A stretch of 64,000 nt of DNA, from NCBI GenBank assembly GCA_016874035.1, contig VGVM01000005.1:1-64000 (forward strand). Direction: 5' to 3'. Below the pieces are notes generated by a model, which was given only the letters and a program-made list of their open reading frames with translations, was not told the DNA's origin and did not search any database. This document shows positions 36,009 through 45,839 of this stretch, in pieces (the stretch's first letter is position 1; every line of letters begins with the position of its first letter). The stretch is from Gemmatimonadota bacterium (GTDB taxonomy: Bacteria > Gemmatimonadota > Gemmatimonadetes > Gemmatimonadales > Gemmatimonadaceae). The translations under genes were made by a program, and so were the position numbers.

Positions 36009-37028
36009 TCAGCGCTTCAACAGCCGCGCGAGCAGCTCCGGCATCGCGTGCAGCTGATCAATGTGATCCGGCGCCGAGTTCCCGGCGAAGCCCATCACTT
36101 CGAACTGCCCGCTCCGGGATTCGCTCAGCTGCTGCATACCGCGCGGCCCCCAGCGGAGCACGGCTTTCCGCTTCATTCCGAGTGCGGACAGGAGCCAGTC
36201 GGCGGTTTCGGTCGTGCTCGCATACGTCCCGGGGAAGATCTCGGAGTGTGTGACGAGGAAGCGTTTACCGCCCTGCGCGGCGAGTCGCGCATACGCCGCG
36301 AACGGCGCAAGGTTCATCGTGTCGAGGACGCCGCCGGCCGCGAGGCCTGAGCCTTCCGGGACATATGACGTATGCAGGCCGTCGAGCAGGAGTACGCCGT
36401 CAACGCGCGCAACATGCCGCAGTTCCCGCAGGATCGCGCGGATCGCACCGTAGCCCGCCGAGAAACCCACGAGCGTGACGCGTCCGACCCGCGCGGGCCG
36501 TCCGTTCATCGCCGACAGTTCACGCTCGACCGTCGTGAGCAACGAGTCGAAGGCCGCGGGGTCCGCAAACGGCCGCTGATACACACTCGAACCTGCGCCG
36601 CGGTTCACGATCACGGCGACGGCGCGATCGTCGGCCTTGGTCACCGCCTGCATCGGCAACCACGCGGCGCCGTTGAAATGCACGACCAGCGAGACGGGGT
36701 CACGCGGCTTCCTCGGCACGAACAAGTCCATCGGGCGGCCGTCCGGTCCGGTGATGGCCCGCACCACTCCAGGGAGCGCTCGCTCCGAGAGCCGCTCGTG
36801 CGCGCGAGAGGCATCCGCCATCGGCGAGGGATTTTGCGGTGCCGCGGTTGTGACCGGGGTCTGGGCAGCAGCGGCGTGTGCTGCGAGGAACGACAACACA
36901 CGAAGCGCGCCGCGCGTGGCGCGTAGCGCGCCCGCACTTGGCACAGCGGTGCTGGCCCCGGACGTTTCGTTCCCACGCACCGGGCCGGCTGGATTGCGCT
37001 CCCGGCTCACGATTGCTTCAGCAACCAC
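36009..37028 (-). CDS. Exported alpha/beta-hydrolase-like protein
   Basis: 339 residues if it starts at GTG 37028, overlapping the DinB-like gene by 22 nt. A GTG at 36944 (VPSAGALRATRGALRVLSFL) would place the signal peptide (ending AHAAAAQ) at the very N-terminus and is a good alternative. The nucleophile elbow is GFSAGYG. VVHFNGAAWLP looks like the oxyanion strand and APDHIDQLH may carry the catalytic histidine. Substrate is unknown. It is the last gene of a three-gene minus-strand group with the DinB-like protein and a small exported protein. Confidence 0.68.
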   Translation of the reverse strand: MVAEAIVSRERNPAGPVRGNETSGASTAVPSAGALRATRGALRVLSFLAAHAAAAQTPVTTAAPQNPSPMADASRAHERLSERALPGVVRAITGPDGRPMDLFVPRKPRDPVSLVVHFNGAAWLPMQAVTKADDRAVAVIVNRGAGSSVYQRPFADPAAFDSLLTTVERELSAMNGRPARVGRVTLVGFSAGYGAIRAILRELRHVARVDGVLLLDGLHTSYVPEGSGLAAGGVLDTMNLAPFAAYARLAAQGGKRFLVTHSEIFPGTYASTTETADWLLSALGMKRKAVLRWGPRGMQQLSESRSGQFEVMGFAGNSAPDHIDQLHAMPELLARLLKR

Positions 37029-37522
37029 GAGATCAACGCCATGTGGTGGTCGTCGTGCTCCGCGACGAAGAACGCGTGGTCAATCAATCGCATTGGCTGT
37101 TGCAGGCGCGGGTGCAGGGCCGTGCGGGACCACGCATCGGCCGGGTACGCATCGAGGCGCGCGATGAAGCGCGAGCGTGCGGCGCGAAACTCGCGGAGCA
37201 GGTCGGCCAGGGCTCGCGCGTTGTGATTGGCGTCGTGCGTCCGGCGGTTCTTGAGGTCCGCCGGTCGGAGGGTCGCGCCGCCGGCATCGAAATCATCGAG
37301 TCGGTCGTACCAGAGGTCTTCGAGATCTAGGAGGTGTCCGACCTGTTCCTGCACCGACCAGTGCTCGCCAGTGCGACGCGTCAGGACATCGGGCGCGAGC
37401 GAGCCCGTCCGCTCTTCGATCCGCGCCGGGGTTCCGCGCAGGCGCTCGAGAACCGTTGGCGCGCGTTCGACGGGAATGTCGAACGTGAACTTGCGTTCGA
37501 ACCAGAGCGAGGGGGCGGTCAC
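37007..37522 (-). CDS. DinB-like family protein
   Basis: 171 residues predicted to form the four-helix DinB/YfiT bundle. The metal-binding histidines are in GEHWSVQEQVGHLLDLEDLW and in the C-terminal AEHDDHHMALI. Members include thiol transferases acting on bacillithiol or mycothiol and uncharacterised damage-linked proteins. It overlaps the upstream small exported protein gene by 4 nt and the hydrolase gene downstream by about 22 nt. Confidence 0.83.
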   Translation of the reverse strand: MTAPSLWFERKFTFDIPVERAPTVLERLRGTPARIEERTGSLAPDVLTRRTGEHWSVQEQVGHLLDLEDLWYDRLDDFDAGGATLRPADLKNRRTHDANHNARALADLLREFRAARSRFIARLDAYPADAWSRTALHPRLQQPMRLIDHAFFVAEHDDHHMALISWLLKQS

Positions 37523-37956
37523 CGGCGCGTGCGTGGCGGGGCGCCATTGCCACCGGGCGTGAGGCTGCGTGCCAATCGCCGGCCGAGTGCCTCGACCGAG
37601 TCGCCGAGCGTCGCGCCAACGGATGTCGTGCTGCCACTCGTGGCCGTCGTTGCCGTGCCGACGTTGAACACGCGAGCACTGACGGAAAACACATCGCCGT
37701 CCAGGCGGGTGATCGCGCTCACCAGGTAGTTCACTGCGCGGTCCACCGGCAACTGCGCGGGCGGCCGTACCTCGTACTCGAAGAGCGAATCGCTCGTGAG
37801 CCCGAATCTCAGTGCGTTGACAATGAACAGCGAATCAACGGTCTCGATACCGGAGGCGTTCAACGTCAACGACACCGTCGGCCGCGGGGTCGTTGCCTGC
37901 GCCCCGGCCTGCGTTGCTGCAAACACGAACGCCATGACGGCTATCTTATTGCGCAC
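37519..37956 (-). CDS. Small exported hypothetical protein
   Basis: 145 residues from GTG 37956, preceded by AGGTAGAG; an internal ATG at 37935 is possible. The signal peptide is about MRNKIAVMAFVFAATQAGAQA. The mature part (SLTLNASGIETVDSLFIVNALRFGL and DRAVNYLVSAITRLDG) resembles small tail or assembly factors but I cannot name a family. Coupled by a 4-nt overlap to the DinB-like gene. Divergent from the PQQ dehydrogenase. Confidence 0.6.
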   Translation of the reverse strand: MRNKIAVMAFVFAATQAGAQATTPRPTVSLTLNASGIETVDSLFIVNALRFGLTSDSLFEYEVRPPAQLPVDRAVNYLVSAITRLDGDVFSVSARVFNVGTATTATSGSTTSVGATLGDSVEALGRRLARSLTPGGNGAPPRTRR

Positions 37957-38039
37957 CTCTACCTCGTGCGGAAGGGCATTGCAGGGAATCTGCCGTCGCG
38001 ATGTGCCGTCTGCCAACCACAGCCAGCGAATCCCCCACC

Positions 38040-39968
38040 ATGACCGCCCACCGTTGCTTTCCAATCGCGTTCGCCGCTGCGGTCGCTCTTTCGAGCGCAG
38101 CGACGATGTCACACGCGCAGCAAGCCAAGGGCGAATGGCCCTCGTACCACAACGATCTTGCGGCGACCCGGTACTCACCGCTGGACCAGATCACACGCGA
38201 GAACGTGTCGCGCCTGGCGATCGCGTGGACCTGGAGATCGGATTCCGGCGCGAACGCGGAGTTCAAGAACGAGAACACGCCGGTCATGGTGGGCGGCGTG
38301 ATGTACGTGACGACCGGACCGCAGCGAAACGTCGTCGCGATTGACGCCGCGACGGGCGAGCAGAAGTGGCGCTGGGCATTCGAGGAGTCGCCGACCCGGT
38401 TCCGCTATTCGCCGCGCACGGGCGCGGGGCGCGGGGTCGGCTATTGGACCGATGGCCGGAGCGCGCGGATCTTCACGATCACGCCCGGGTTCCGGCTCGT
38501 CGCACTCGACGCCGCCACGGGGAAACCCGTCGAATCGTTCGGCGACAAGGGGTTTGTGGACCTGAAGGCACAGCTCGGCGTACTGATCAACCTCGACAGC
38601 GCGGAGATCGGCAACAGCTCACCGCCACTGGTGTTCGAGAATGTCGTGGTGATTCCACCGGCGCTCCGCGAGGGGAGCCGACCGTCATCGTTCAAGAACG
38701 TGCCGGGCCGCGTGCTGGCGATCGATGCGCGGACGGGCGCCCTCAAGTGGCGCTTCAATACGATTCCGGCCAAGGGCGAGTTCGGGTACGACACCTGGCT
38801 CGACGGCTCCGCGGAGTTTACCGGCAACACCGGCGTCTGGGCCCCGATGGCGCTGGATGCGAAGCGTGGCTGGCTTTACTTGCCCGTCGAAGGCGCCACG
38901 GGCGACTACTACGGCGGCCACCGCCCGGGCAACAACCTCTTCTCATCCTCGCTCGTCGCGGTGGACATCCGGAACGGCAAGCGGATCTGGCACCAGCAGA
39001 TCGTGCACCACGACATCTGGGACCGCGACAATCCCACGGCACCGATTCTCGCCGATATCACGGTGAACGGCCGCAAGGTCGAGGCCGTCGCGCAGATCAC
39101 GAAGCAGAACTGGGTCTACGTGTACGATCGCGTGACGGGCAAGCCCGTGTGGCCGATCGAGGAGAAGCCCGTACCGGCCTCGGATGTGCCCGGCGAGTGG
39201 ACGTCACCGACGCAGCCGCACCCCGTAAAGCCGCCGCCGTTCGACCTGCAGGGGGTGACGCAGAATGACCTGATCGACTTCACGCCGGCGCTGCGCGCTG
39301 CAGCGATCGAGGCCGTGAAGAACCTCCGGCTCGGTTCGCTCTGGCAGCCGCCGTCGCTCGCCAACGCGCCGGACGGAACGAGGGGTACGATTTCCGTGCC
39401 CGGTTCGGTTGGTGGTGCCAACTGGGAGCACGGGTCGTTCGATCCCGAGAACAGCGTGTTGTTCGTCGGTTCGTTCACGAATCCGTCGAACTTCGCACTC
39501 GAGCGCGATTCGGCGCGTTCGGACATGCGGTACGTGGGTGGCGCGGGGCGAGTGCCCACCGTGAGTGGCCTCCCGATCCTCAAGCCGCCCTACAATCGCA
39601 TCACGGCGATTGACATGAACAAGGGCGAGATCCTCTGGCAGGTGCCGGGCGGCGATACGCCCGACGCGATCAAGAACAACCCGGCGCTGCAGGGTGTGGA
39701 CATCGGCGTGACCGGCGCGCGCACGCGGCCGGCCGTGATGGCCACCAAGACGCTGTTGTTCGCCGCGGAAGGGTGGGGGAGTCGCCCGATCCTGCATGTG
39801 CTCGACAAGGCCACGGGCGCGCGCATGACGAGCATTCAGTTGCCGGGTTCAGTCGGCGGCTCGCCGATGAGCTACATGGTCAACGGCAAGCAGTACGTCG
39901 CGGTCTGGGTCGGGCGGCAGGGGCTTCCCGCGCAGCTTACGGTGCTGGCGGTTGATGCGGCGAAGTAA
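38040..39968 (+). CDS. PQQ-dependent dehydrogenase (quinoprotein)
   Basis: 642 residues. A signal peptide ends near TMSHAQQ. The eight-bladed propeller is shown by repeated tryptophan-docking motifs such as AIDAATGEQKW, LDAATGKPV, AIDARTGALKW and VDIRNGKRIWHQQ. The N-terminal EWPSYHNDLAATRYSPL matches the membrane/soluble glucose-dehydrogenase branch. HHDIWDRD contributes an active-site Asp pair. No haem c domain is fused. It should oxidise a sugar or alcohol in the periplasm. It is convergent with paaZ, with no gap. Confidence 0.85.
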   Translation: MTAHRCFPIAFAAAVALSSAATMSHAQQAKGEWPSYHNDLAATRYSPLDQITRENVSRLAIAWTWRSDSGANAEFKNENTPVMVGGVMYVTTGPQRNVVAIDAATGEQKWRWAFEESPTRFRYSPRTGAGRGVGYWTDGRSARIFTITPGFRLVALDAATGKPVESFGDKGFVDLKAQLGVLINLDSAEIGNSSPPLVFENVVVIPPALREGSRPSSFKNVPGRVLAIDARTGALKWRFNTIPAKGEFGYDTWLDGSAEFTGNTGVWAPMALDAKRGWLYLPVEGATGDYYGGHRPGNNLFSSSLVAVDIRNGKRIWHQQIVHHDIWDRDNPTAPILADITVNGRKVEAVAQITKQNWVYVYDRVTGKPVWPIEEKPVPASDVPGEWTSPTQPHPVKPPPFDLQGVTQNDLIDFTPALRAAAIEAVKNLRLGSLWQPPSLANAPDGTRGTISVPGSVGGANWEHGSFDPENSVLFVGSFTNPSNFALERDSARSDMRYVGGAGRVPTVSGLPILKPPYNRITAIDMNKGEILWQVPGGDTPDAIKNNPALQGVDIGVTGARTRPAVMATKTLLFAAEGWGSRPILHVLDKATGARMTSIQLPGSVGGSPMSYMVNGKQYVAVWVGRQGLPAQLTVLAVDAAK

Positions 39969-42047
39969 CTACCCCTTTCGCCGCACCAACGTCAGGATGG
40001 TGTAAACCGCGCAGGACTCGTTGGCCTGGTTCTTCACCTCGACGTCCCAGTGCACGACGCCCTGCGGCACGCCATCGGGGAGCGTCTCCTTGGCCGTCTT
40101 CTGCTTCACCGTCAGCCGCACCTGGATGGTGTCACCGGGGTACACCGGCTTGGTGAACCTGAGGTTCTCCAGCCCGTAGTTCGCCATCACGGGGCCGAGT
40201 GACGGCTCCACGAAGAGACCGGCCGCTGCGGAGATGATGAAGTAGCCGTGCGCCACGCGCTTCTCGAACACGCCGTGGGCCTTGGCCTCCTCGTCGTTCA
40301 TGTGCGCGTAGAAGACATCGCCGGAGAGCTTCGCGAAATCCTCGACGTCCTTGAGCGTGATCGTGCGCGTGCCGGTGATCAGCGTGTCGCCGACCTCGAG
40401 CTCCTCGAAGTACCGCCGGAACGGATGCACGCCGCCGGTCTTCTGCTCGGCGCCGACGAGGTACTCGCGCACCACGCGCGTGAGTGTGGACGGCGATCCC
40501 TGCAATGCCGTGCGCTGCATGTAGTGCAGCACGCCACGCACGCCGCCCATTTCCTCGCCGCCACCCGCGCGGCCGGGCCCGCCGTGCACGAGCTGCGGCA
40601 TGGGCGACCCGTGGCCCGTGCTCTCCTTCGCGCTGTGCCGGTTCACCATGAGCAGGCGGCCGTGGTAGGCCGCGGTCCCCAGCGCGACGGTTCGCGCAAT
40701 GGAATCATCTGCCGTGAACACCGAGCCGCAGAGCGAGCCCCGGCCCTTCCGCGCAAGGGCGATCGCCTCATCAACGGTCTTGTACGGCATCACGGTGTTC
40801 ACCGGGCCGAACGCCTCGATGTCGTGCGGCTCGGTCACATCGAACGGCTTCGCGGCGTGGTAGAGCAGCGTCGGGAAGAACGCGCCCTTCGCTCGGTCTG
40901 CGCCGACGACCTCGAATGAGTCGGTCGAACCGAACACCCGCTCGGCGACTGCGCCGATACGCTCCGCATTCTTCAGCACTTCGCTGACCTGCGGCGCGCC
41001 CGCGAGCGGACCCATGCGCACACCTTCGACCGCCGGGTCGCCGATCTTCGTGCCGCCGAGTCGCTTCGTGAGCGCGGCAATGACATCGCCCGCCATCGCC
41101 TCGGGGACGAACGTCCGGCGGATCGCCGTGCACTTCTGCCCGGCTTTCGTCGTCATCTCGTTCGCCACTTCCTTGATGAAGAGGTCGAACTCTTCCGTGC
41201 CCGGCGCGGCATCAGGGCCGAGCATCGAGAAGTTGAGCGAGTCGGCTTCCTGGTTGAAGCGAACGTTGTTCTCGAGGATGGACTTGGACGCCTTGAGCAT
41301 CCGTCCGGTGGCGGCCGAGCCCGTGAACGCGACGGCGCACTGTTCGTCGAGGTGGTCGAGCAGGTTCCCGGCGCTGCCGCAGAGCAGCTGGATGCTGCCC
41401 TTGGGGAAGATCCCGCTCGCGATCATCTCGCCGAACACGCTTTCCGTGAGGAAGCTCGTGAGCGTGGCCGGCTTCACGATCGCGGGCACGCCGGCGAGCA
41501 GCGTCGGCGCGAGCTTCTCGAGCATGCCCCACACCGGGAAGTTGAAGGCGTTGATGTGCACGGCGACGCCTTCGATCGGCACGCAGATGTGCCGGCCGAC
41601 GAACGTACCGCCCTTGGACAACGGTTCCGTGAACCCCTCGACGTGGAACGTCTCATTGGGGAACTCGCGGCGACCGCGCGAGGCGTAGGCGAACAGCGTG
41701 CCGATCCCGCCCTCGATATCCACCCACCCGTCGCGCTTGGTCGCGCCCGTGGCGGCGGACACGCGATAGAACTCGTCCTTCTTCTCCATCAGGTGCTTGG
41801 CCATCGCCTTCAGCATCAGCGCGCGCTGATGGAACGTCATGGCGCGGAGCGCGGGGCCACCCACTGAGCGGGCGTGGCTGACCATGCGCGCGAAGTCAAC
41901 GCCGCCGGTGCTGGCTTCGGCAAACGGCACGCCGGTCACGGCGTGCACGAGCGGGGCGGCCTTGCCGGTGCCCTCAACCCACTGGTCGCAGACGTAGTTG
42001 AAGAGTCGGCGCGAGTGCGCGCCGGTGAGGTCGAGCGGAGTCAGCAT
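39969..42047 (-). CDS. paaZ: PaaZ: oxepin-CoA hydrolase / 3-oxo-5,6-dehydrosuberyl-CoA semialdehyde dehydrogenase
   Basis: 692 residues, full length for PaaZ. The aldehyde dehydrogenase domain (1-530) has the catalytic Cys306 in GQKCTAIR and Glu267 in NQEADSLN. The C-terminal MaoC-like R-hydratase domain (about 550-690) carries the Asp/His pair in DFAKLSGDVFYAHMNDEEA. It opens the oxepin-CoA ring and oxidises the resulting aldehyde. It is the last gene of paaGHIJZ, 15 bp after paaJ. Confidence 0.95.
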   Translation of the reverse strand: MLTPLDLTGAHSRRLFNYVCDQWVEGTGKAAPLVHAVTGVPFAEASTGGVDFARMVSHARSVGGPALRAMTFHQRALMLKAMAKHLMEKKDEFYRVSAATGATKRDGWVDIEGGIGTLFAYASRGRREFPNETFHVEGFTEPLSKGGTFVGRHICVPIEGVAVHINAFNFPVWGMLEKLAPTLLAGVPAIVKPATLTSFLTESVFGEMIASGIFPKGSIQLLCGSAGNLLDHLDEQCAVAFTGSAATGRMLKASKSILENNVRFNQEADSLNFSMLGPDAAPGTEEFDLFIKEVANEMTTKAGQKCTAIRRTFVPEAMAGDVIAALTKRLGGTKIGDPAVEGVRMGPLAGAPQVSEVLKNAERIGAVAERVFGSTDSFEVVGADRAKGAFFPTLLYHAAKPFDVTEPHDIEAFGPVNTVMPYKTVDEAIALARKGRGSLCGSVFTADDSIARTVALGTAAYHGRLLMVNRHSAKESTGHGSPMPQLVHGGPGRAGGGEEMGGVRGVLHYMQRTALQGSPSTLTRVVREYLVGAEQKTGGVHPFRRYFEELEVGDTLITGTRTITLKDVEDFAKLSGDVFYAHMNDEEAKAHGVFEKRVAHGYFIISAAAGLFVEPSLGPVMANYGLENLRFTKPVYPGDTIQVRLTVKQKTAKETLPDGVPQGVVHWDVEVKNQANESCAVYTILTLVRRKG

Positions 42048-42062
42048 GTCGGACAGCCCTTG

Positions 42063-43274
42063 TTACACGCGTTCGATGATCGTCGCCATGCCCTGGCCCA
42101 CGCCGATGCACATCGTGCAGAGGGCGTAGCGTTTCTGCCTGAGCTCGAGCTCACGCATGGCGGTGAGGATCAACCGCGCGCCGCTCATGCCCAGCGGATG
42201 CCCGAGTGCAATCGCTCCGCCGTTCGGGTTCACGCGCGGGTCGTCATCCTTGAGCCCGAGTTCGCGCGTACACGCGAGCGACTGTGCGGCGAATGCCTCG
42301 TTGAGTTCGATGACATCCATCTCGTCGAGCTTGAGCAGCGCGTGGTGCAGCGCCTTCTGCGTCGCCGGTACCGGCCCGATCCCCATGATGCGCGGCTCCA
42401 CGCCGGCCACAGCGGTGGTGACGATGCGCGCCTTTGGCGTAAGGTCGAAATCGTGGACCGCATCCTTCGACGCGATCAGCAACGCGGCCGCGCCGTCGTT
42501 CAACCCGCTCGAGTTGCCCGCCGTCACGGAACCCTTCCCGTCGGTGCGAAACGCGGGCTTCAGCTTGCCGAGGATTTCGAGCGTGGTGTCCGGCCGGATG
42601 AACTCGTCGGAGGCCACGCGCTTGGGCTCACCTTTCTTCTGCGTGATCTCGACCGCGGCGATCTCCTTGTCGAAGCGGCCCGCCGCGCGCGCCGCCGTCG
42701 CCTTCTGCTGCGAGCGCAACGCAAACGCGTCCTGGTCCGCGCGCGTGATGCCGTACTGCTCCGCGACGTTCTCGGCGGTCTGGCCCATCGAATCGGTGCC
42801 GTACTTGGCCTTCATCGCCGGGTTCACGAACCGCCAGCCAAGCGAGGTGTCGAAGAACTCGAGGTCGCGGGCGAATGGCTTCGACCCCTTGCTGAACGCG
42901 TACGGCGCGCGCGTCATGGATTCGACGCCACCCGCGACGTAGAGATCGCCGTCGGAGAGACGCACGGCGCGCACGGCGTTCGCCACCGCCGCCATGCCCG
43001 ATGCACACAACCGGTTCACCGTCTCGCCGGCCACGCTCACCGGAAGACCCGCGAGCAGCCCTGCCATGCGCGCGACGTTCCGATTGTCTTCGCCGGCCTG
43101 GTTCGCGCAGCCGAGGATCACGTCCTCGATCGCGGCGGTGTCCACCGAGGGGTTTCGGGCAATCAGTTCGCGGATCGCATGTGCGGCGAGGTTGTCGGGC
43201 CGGACTTCGCTGAGTGCGCCGCCAATGTTGCCGATCGGCGTTCGTACGCCATCAATGATGAATGCTTCGCTCAT
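42063..43274 (-). CDS. paaJ: PaaJ: 3-oxo-5,6-dehydrosuberyl-CoA / 3-oxoadipyl-CoA thiolase
   Basis: 403 residues, usual thiolase length. The acyl-accepting Cys90 is in VNRLCASGMAA, the catalytic His in GGAIALGHPLGMSGA, and the second Cys in CTMCIGVGQG. It splits off acetyl-CoA twice in phenylacetate catabolism. The start at 43274 overlaps the paaI stop by 4 nt. Confidence 0.92.
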   Translation of the reverse strand: MSEAFIIDGVRTPIGNIGGALSEVRPDNLAAHAIRELIARNPSVDTAAIEDVILGCANQAGEDNRNVARMAGLLAGLPVSVAGETVNRLCASGMAAVANAVRAVRLSDGDLYVAGGVESMTRAPYAFSKGSKPFARDLEFFDTSLGWRFVNPAMKAKYGTDSMGQTAENVAEQYGITRADQDAFALRSQQKATAARAAGRFDKEIAAVEITQKKGEPKRVASDEFIRPDTTLEILGKLKPAFRTDGKGSVTAGNSSGLNDGAAALLIASKDAVHDFDLTPKARIVTTAVAGVEPRIMGIGPVPATQKALHHALLKLDEMDVIELNEAFAAQSLACTRELGLKDDDPRVNPNGGAIALGHPLGMSGARLILTAMRELELRQKRYALCTMCIGVGQGMATIIERV

Positions 43275-43819
43275 TTCGCCTTTGGATGTGGCGTCGGTGT
43301 CGCGGCAACGGGCGCGGTCGCGCCCGCCGCCGCCGGCTCGGCCGTCTTGGCCCCGACATGGTCGTTCTTGGTCTTGAAGCAGGTCCCACGGAACACCGAG
43401 ACGACATCGTCCTTCTGGTTGCGCACCACGACCCGGTAGTAGCCGAGCTTGTTCGACTCGCCCTCCAGTTCCGCGACGGCCGTGAGCACGTCGCCGACAT
43501 TGATCGCGGCGGGGTACGTCACCGAGTTCTCGATGCTGACGGTGACCTTGCCGTGCGTGTTGCACGCGAACGCGAAGGCGCTGTCGGCGATCGAGAAGAC
43601 GATACCCCCGTGCGCCACGCCGAATCCATTCTGCATTTCCGGGCGCACGGTTGCGCGGACGGTCGCCGTACGCGGACGCACGTCCACGACCGTGATCCCG
43701 AGCCACTGGCTGAATGCATCCTTCGCCATCATGTCGGCCACGACGCGTTCCGCGACCAGCTGTTCGTTCTTGATGCCTGAGCGCGCTGGGCGCTTGGTTC
43801 CCGGTTTCGCCGGTTTCAT
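43271..43819 (-). CDS. paaI: PaaI: hotdog-fold acyl-CoA thioesterase
   Basis: 182 residues. The hotdog signature NGFGVAHGGIVFSIADSAFAF at about 64-84 contains the catalytic Asn/Gly/His-Gly-Gly/Asp set of PaaI. A lysine-rich N-terminal extension and an Ala/Pro-rich tail are longer than in E. coli PaaI (about 140). It removes dead-end CoA thioesters that would trap CoA. It overlaps both neighbours by 4 nt. Confidence 0.9.
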   Translation of the reverse strand: MKPAKPGTKRPARSGIKNEQLVAERVVADMMAKDAFSQWLGITVVDVRPRTATVRATVRPEMQNGFGVAHGGIVFSIADSAFAFACNTHGKVTVSIENSVTYPAAINVGDVLTAVAELEGESNKLGYYRVVVRNQKDDVVSVFRGTCFKTKNDHVGAKTAEPAAAGATAPVAATPTPHPKAK

Positions 43820-45048
43820 GCGAAAAACCTCCCATTGGTGCGCGCCATCCGCCGAAGCAGCGCGCTCGCGCGGTATCGGTCCTCGCCGTAGTCAGCCTGC
43901 AGCGCGTCGAGTCGTTCCACAGACCATTTTGCGCCAAGGGCATCCGACCAGGCGAGCAGTCCCTTTGGATAGTTCACGCCTTTCTGCATGGCGACGTCAA
44001 TGTCCGCGGGCGCGCCAACGCCGTAGAGCACGGCTTCGGCCGCCTCGTTGATGAGCATCACGAGCACGCGCTCGAAGACCTGCGTGCCAAGTGCGGGATC
44101 CTTCACCGGCTCGGGCATCGCCGCACCGTCGTACCGGTAGAAGCCGCGCCCCGACTTCCGGCCGAGGAACCCGGCGTCCAGCAAGCGCTTCTGCGTGACC
44201 GATGGCTTGTAGCGCGGCTCCCAGAACGAACTCTCGTACATCGTCCGGGTCACCGTGAAGTTCACGTCGTGACCGATGAAATCCATGAGTTCGAACGGGC
44301 CCATCTTGAATCCGCCGAGCTCCTTCATCGCCCAGTCAATGGTCTCCGGCGCCGCGATGCGCTCGTCGTGAATGCGCAGCGCCTCGCTGTAATACGGGCG
44401 CGCCACCCGATTGACGATGAAACCCGGCGTGTCCGCCGCGACCACGGTGGTCTTCCGCCAGGAGTCCACCAGCGCGCGCGTGGCAGTCGTGACCGCGGCG
44501 GCCGTCCCGAGCCACGGCACGATTTCCACCAACGGCAGGACGGGAGCGGGATTGAAGAAGTGGATCCCGATCACGCGCTCCGGTCGCACACATCCGCTCG
44601 CGATTGACGCCACGCTCAACGATGACGTGTTGGTCGCGAGCACGGCGTCGGCCGCAACGACGGCAGCGAGTCCGGCGAACAGTGCCTGCTTGGCCACGAG
44701 ATCCTCGTGGATCGCCTCGATCACCAGCCCGCATTCGCGGAACGGCGACATGTCCACGCCGAGCGCTTCGTCGAGCACGTCAATCCGCGCGAGGACCTGC
44801 GAGCGTTTCACCGCGTCGAGCTTGCCTTTCTCGACGAGCTTGTCGAGCCCGGTGCGGATTCCCTCGTGGGCACGACGCGCGGCGCCCGCCTTGGCGTCGG
44901 CGAGCATCACCGGGTGGCCTGCGGCGGCCGCCACCTGCGCGATCCCCGAACCCATCGCGCCCGCGCCGACCACGCCGACGCGCAGGTTCGCCGCGGGCGC
45001 GTCGATCATCGCCCAGCTTCCTGTCGTTATGTCCATCGGGTCGGTCAT
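43816..45048 (-). CDS. paaH: PaaH: 3-hydroxyacyl-CoA dehydrogenase
   Basis: 410 residues from the ATG at 45048, overlapping the paaG stop (ATGA). The Rossmann motif VGVVGAGAMGSG is at about 24-35. The catalytic His lies in IGIHFFNPAPVLPLVE with its Glu partner, and the C-terminal helical domain (LVNR-type FIVNRVARPYYSEAL) is complete. It oxidises 3-hydroxy intermediates using NAD+. A second C-terminal domain-like region (about 310-410) is present, as in other PaaH proteins, which exceed fatty-acid enzymes in length. Confidence 0.92.
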   Translation of the reverse strand: MTDPMDITTGSWAMIDAPAANLRVGVVGAGAMGSGIAQVAAAAGHPVMLADAKAGAARRAHEGIRTGLDKLVEKGKLDAVKRSQVLARIDVLDEALGVDMSPFRECGLVIEAIHEDLVAKQALFAGLAAVVAADAVLATNTSSLSVASIASGCVRPERVIGIHFFNPAPVLPLVEIVPWLGTAAAVTTATRALVDSWRKTTVVAADTPGFIVNRVARPYYSEALRIHDERIAAPETIDWAMKELGGFKMGPFELMDFIGHDVNFTVTRTMYESSFWEPRYKPSVTQKRLLDAGFLGRKSGRGFYRYDGAAMPEPVKDPALGTQVFERVLVMLINEAAEAVLYGVGAPADIDVAMQKGVNYPKGLLAWSDALGAKWSVERLDALQADYGEDRYRASALLRRMARTNGRFFA

Positions 45049-45830
45049 TGGCCGGTAAACCTCGGCGGTCGTTTCTCGAGGAATGCGCGGACACCCTCGG
45101 CGTAGTCGTGAGACCGGCCGGCTTCGCGCTGCAGCTCCTCTTCGCTGTCGAGCGCCGCGTCGAGCGCGATGCCGAGCGACTGGTTGAACCCGCGCTTGAT
45201 CAGGCCGAGCGCGCGCGTCGGTTGCGTGGCGAGGTGCCTGGCGCACGCAAAGGCATCGTCGAACAGCGCATTGGCCTCACACACCTTGTACACGAGGCCC
45301 CACTCCATCGCCGTTTGCGCCGGGAGTTTTTCGGCCAGCATCGTGAGCGCCGCCGCGCGGTGCAGCCCGACGATCCTGGGCAGGATGAACGTGCCGCCCG
45401 AGTCCGGGATGACGCCGATCTTTGAGAACGACTGGATGAAGTTCACGCCTGCCGCCGCGAATACGATGTCACACGCGAAGGCGACGTTTGCGCCCGCGCC
45501 GGCCGCCGTGCCGTTCACGGCGCAGATCACCGGTTTCTCCAGCGTGCGAATCGCGCGGATGATGGGGTTCCAGGTCGTGCGAACGAAGTCGCCGAGGTCG
45601 GGCATGGCACCGTCTTTCGGCATCGCCTCGGCGAGATCCTGACCCGCGCAGAATCCGCGGCCCGAACCCGTGAGCAACACGGCGCGGATTGCAGCATCAC
45701 CAGCCGCATCGCCCAGCGCAGTTTGCAGCGCACGGGCCAGTTCGGCGTTGAAACTGTTGAGGACGTCGGGCCGGTTCAGCGTGAGTACCAGCACTCCGTC
45801 GCGGATTTCCTTCAGGAGCGTATTCGACAC
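45045..45830 (-). CDS. paaG: PaaG: 1,2-epoxyphenylacetyl-CoA isomerase
   Basis: 261 residues of the crotonase fold, starting at GTG 45830. The oxyanion segments are GRGFCAGQDLAE and NGTAAGAGANVAFACD, and the catalytic acid lies in IGVIPDSGGTF, as in PaaG. It converts ring-1,2-epoxyphenylacetyl-CoA to oxepin-CoA. It is the first gene of the paaGHIJZ operon; all junctions except paaJ/paaZ overlap by 4 nt. Confidence 0.9.
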   Translation of the reverse strand: MSNTLLKEIRDGVLVLTLNRPDVLNSFNAELARALQTALGDAAGDAAIRAVLLTGSGRGFCAGQDLAEAMPKDGAMPDLGDFVRTTWNPIIRAIRTLEKPVICAVNGTAAGAGANVAFACDIVFAAAGVNFIQSFSKIGVIPDSGGTFILPRIVGLHRAAALTMLAEKLPAQTAMEWGLVYKVCEANALFDDAFACARHLATQPTRALGLIKRGFNQSLGIALDAALDSEEELQREAGRSHDYAEGVRAFLEKRPPRFTGQ

Positions 45831-45839
45831 CCGGGAAAG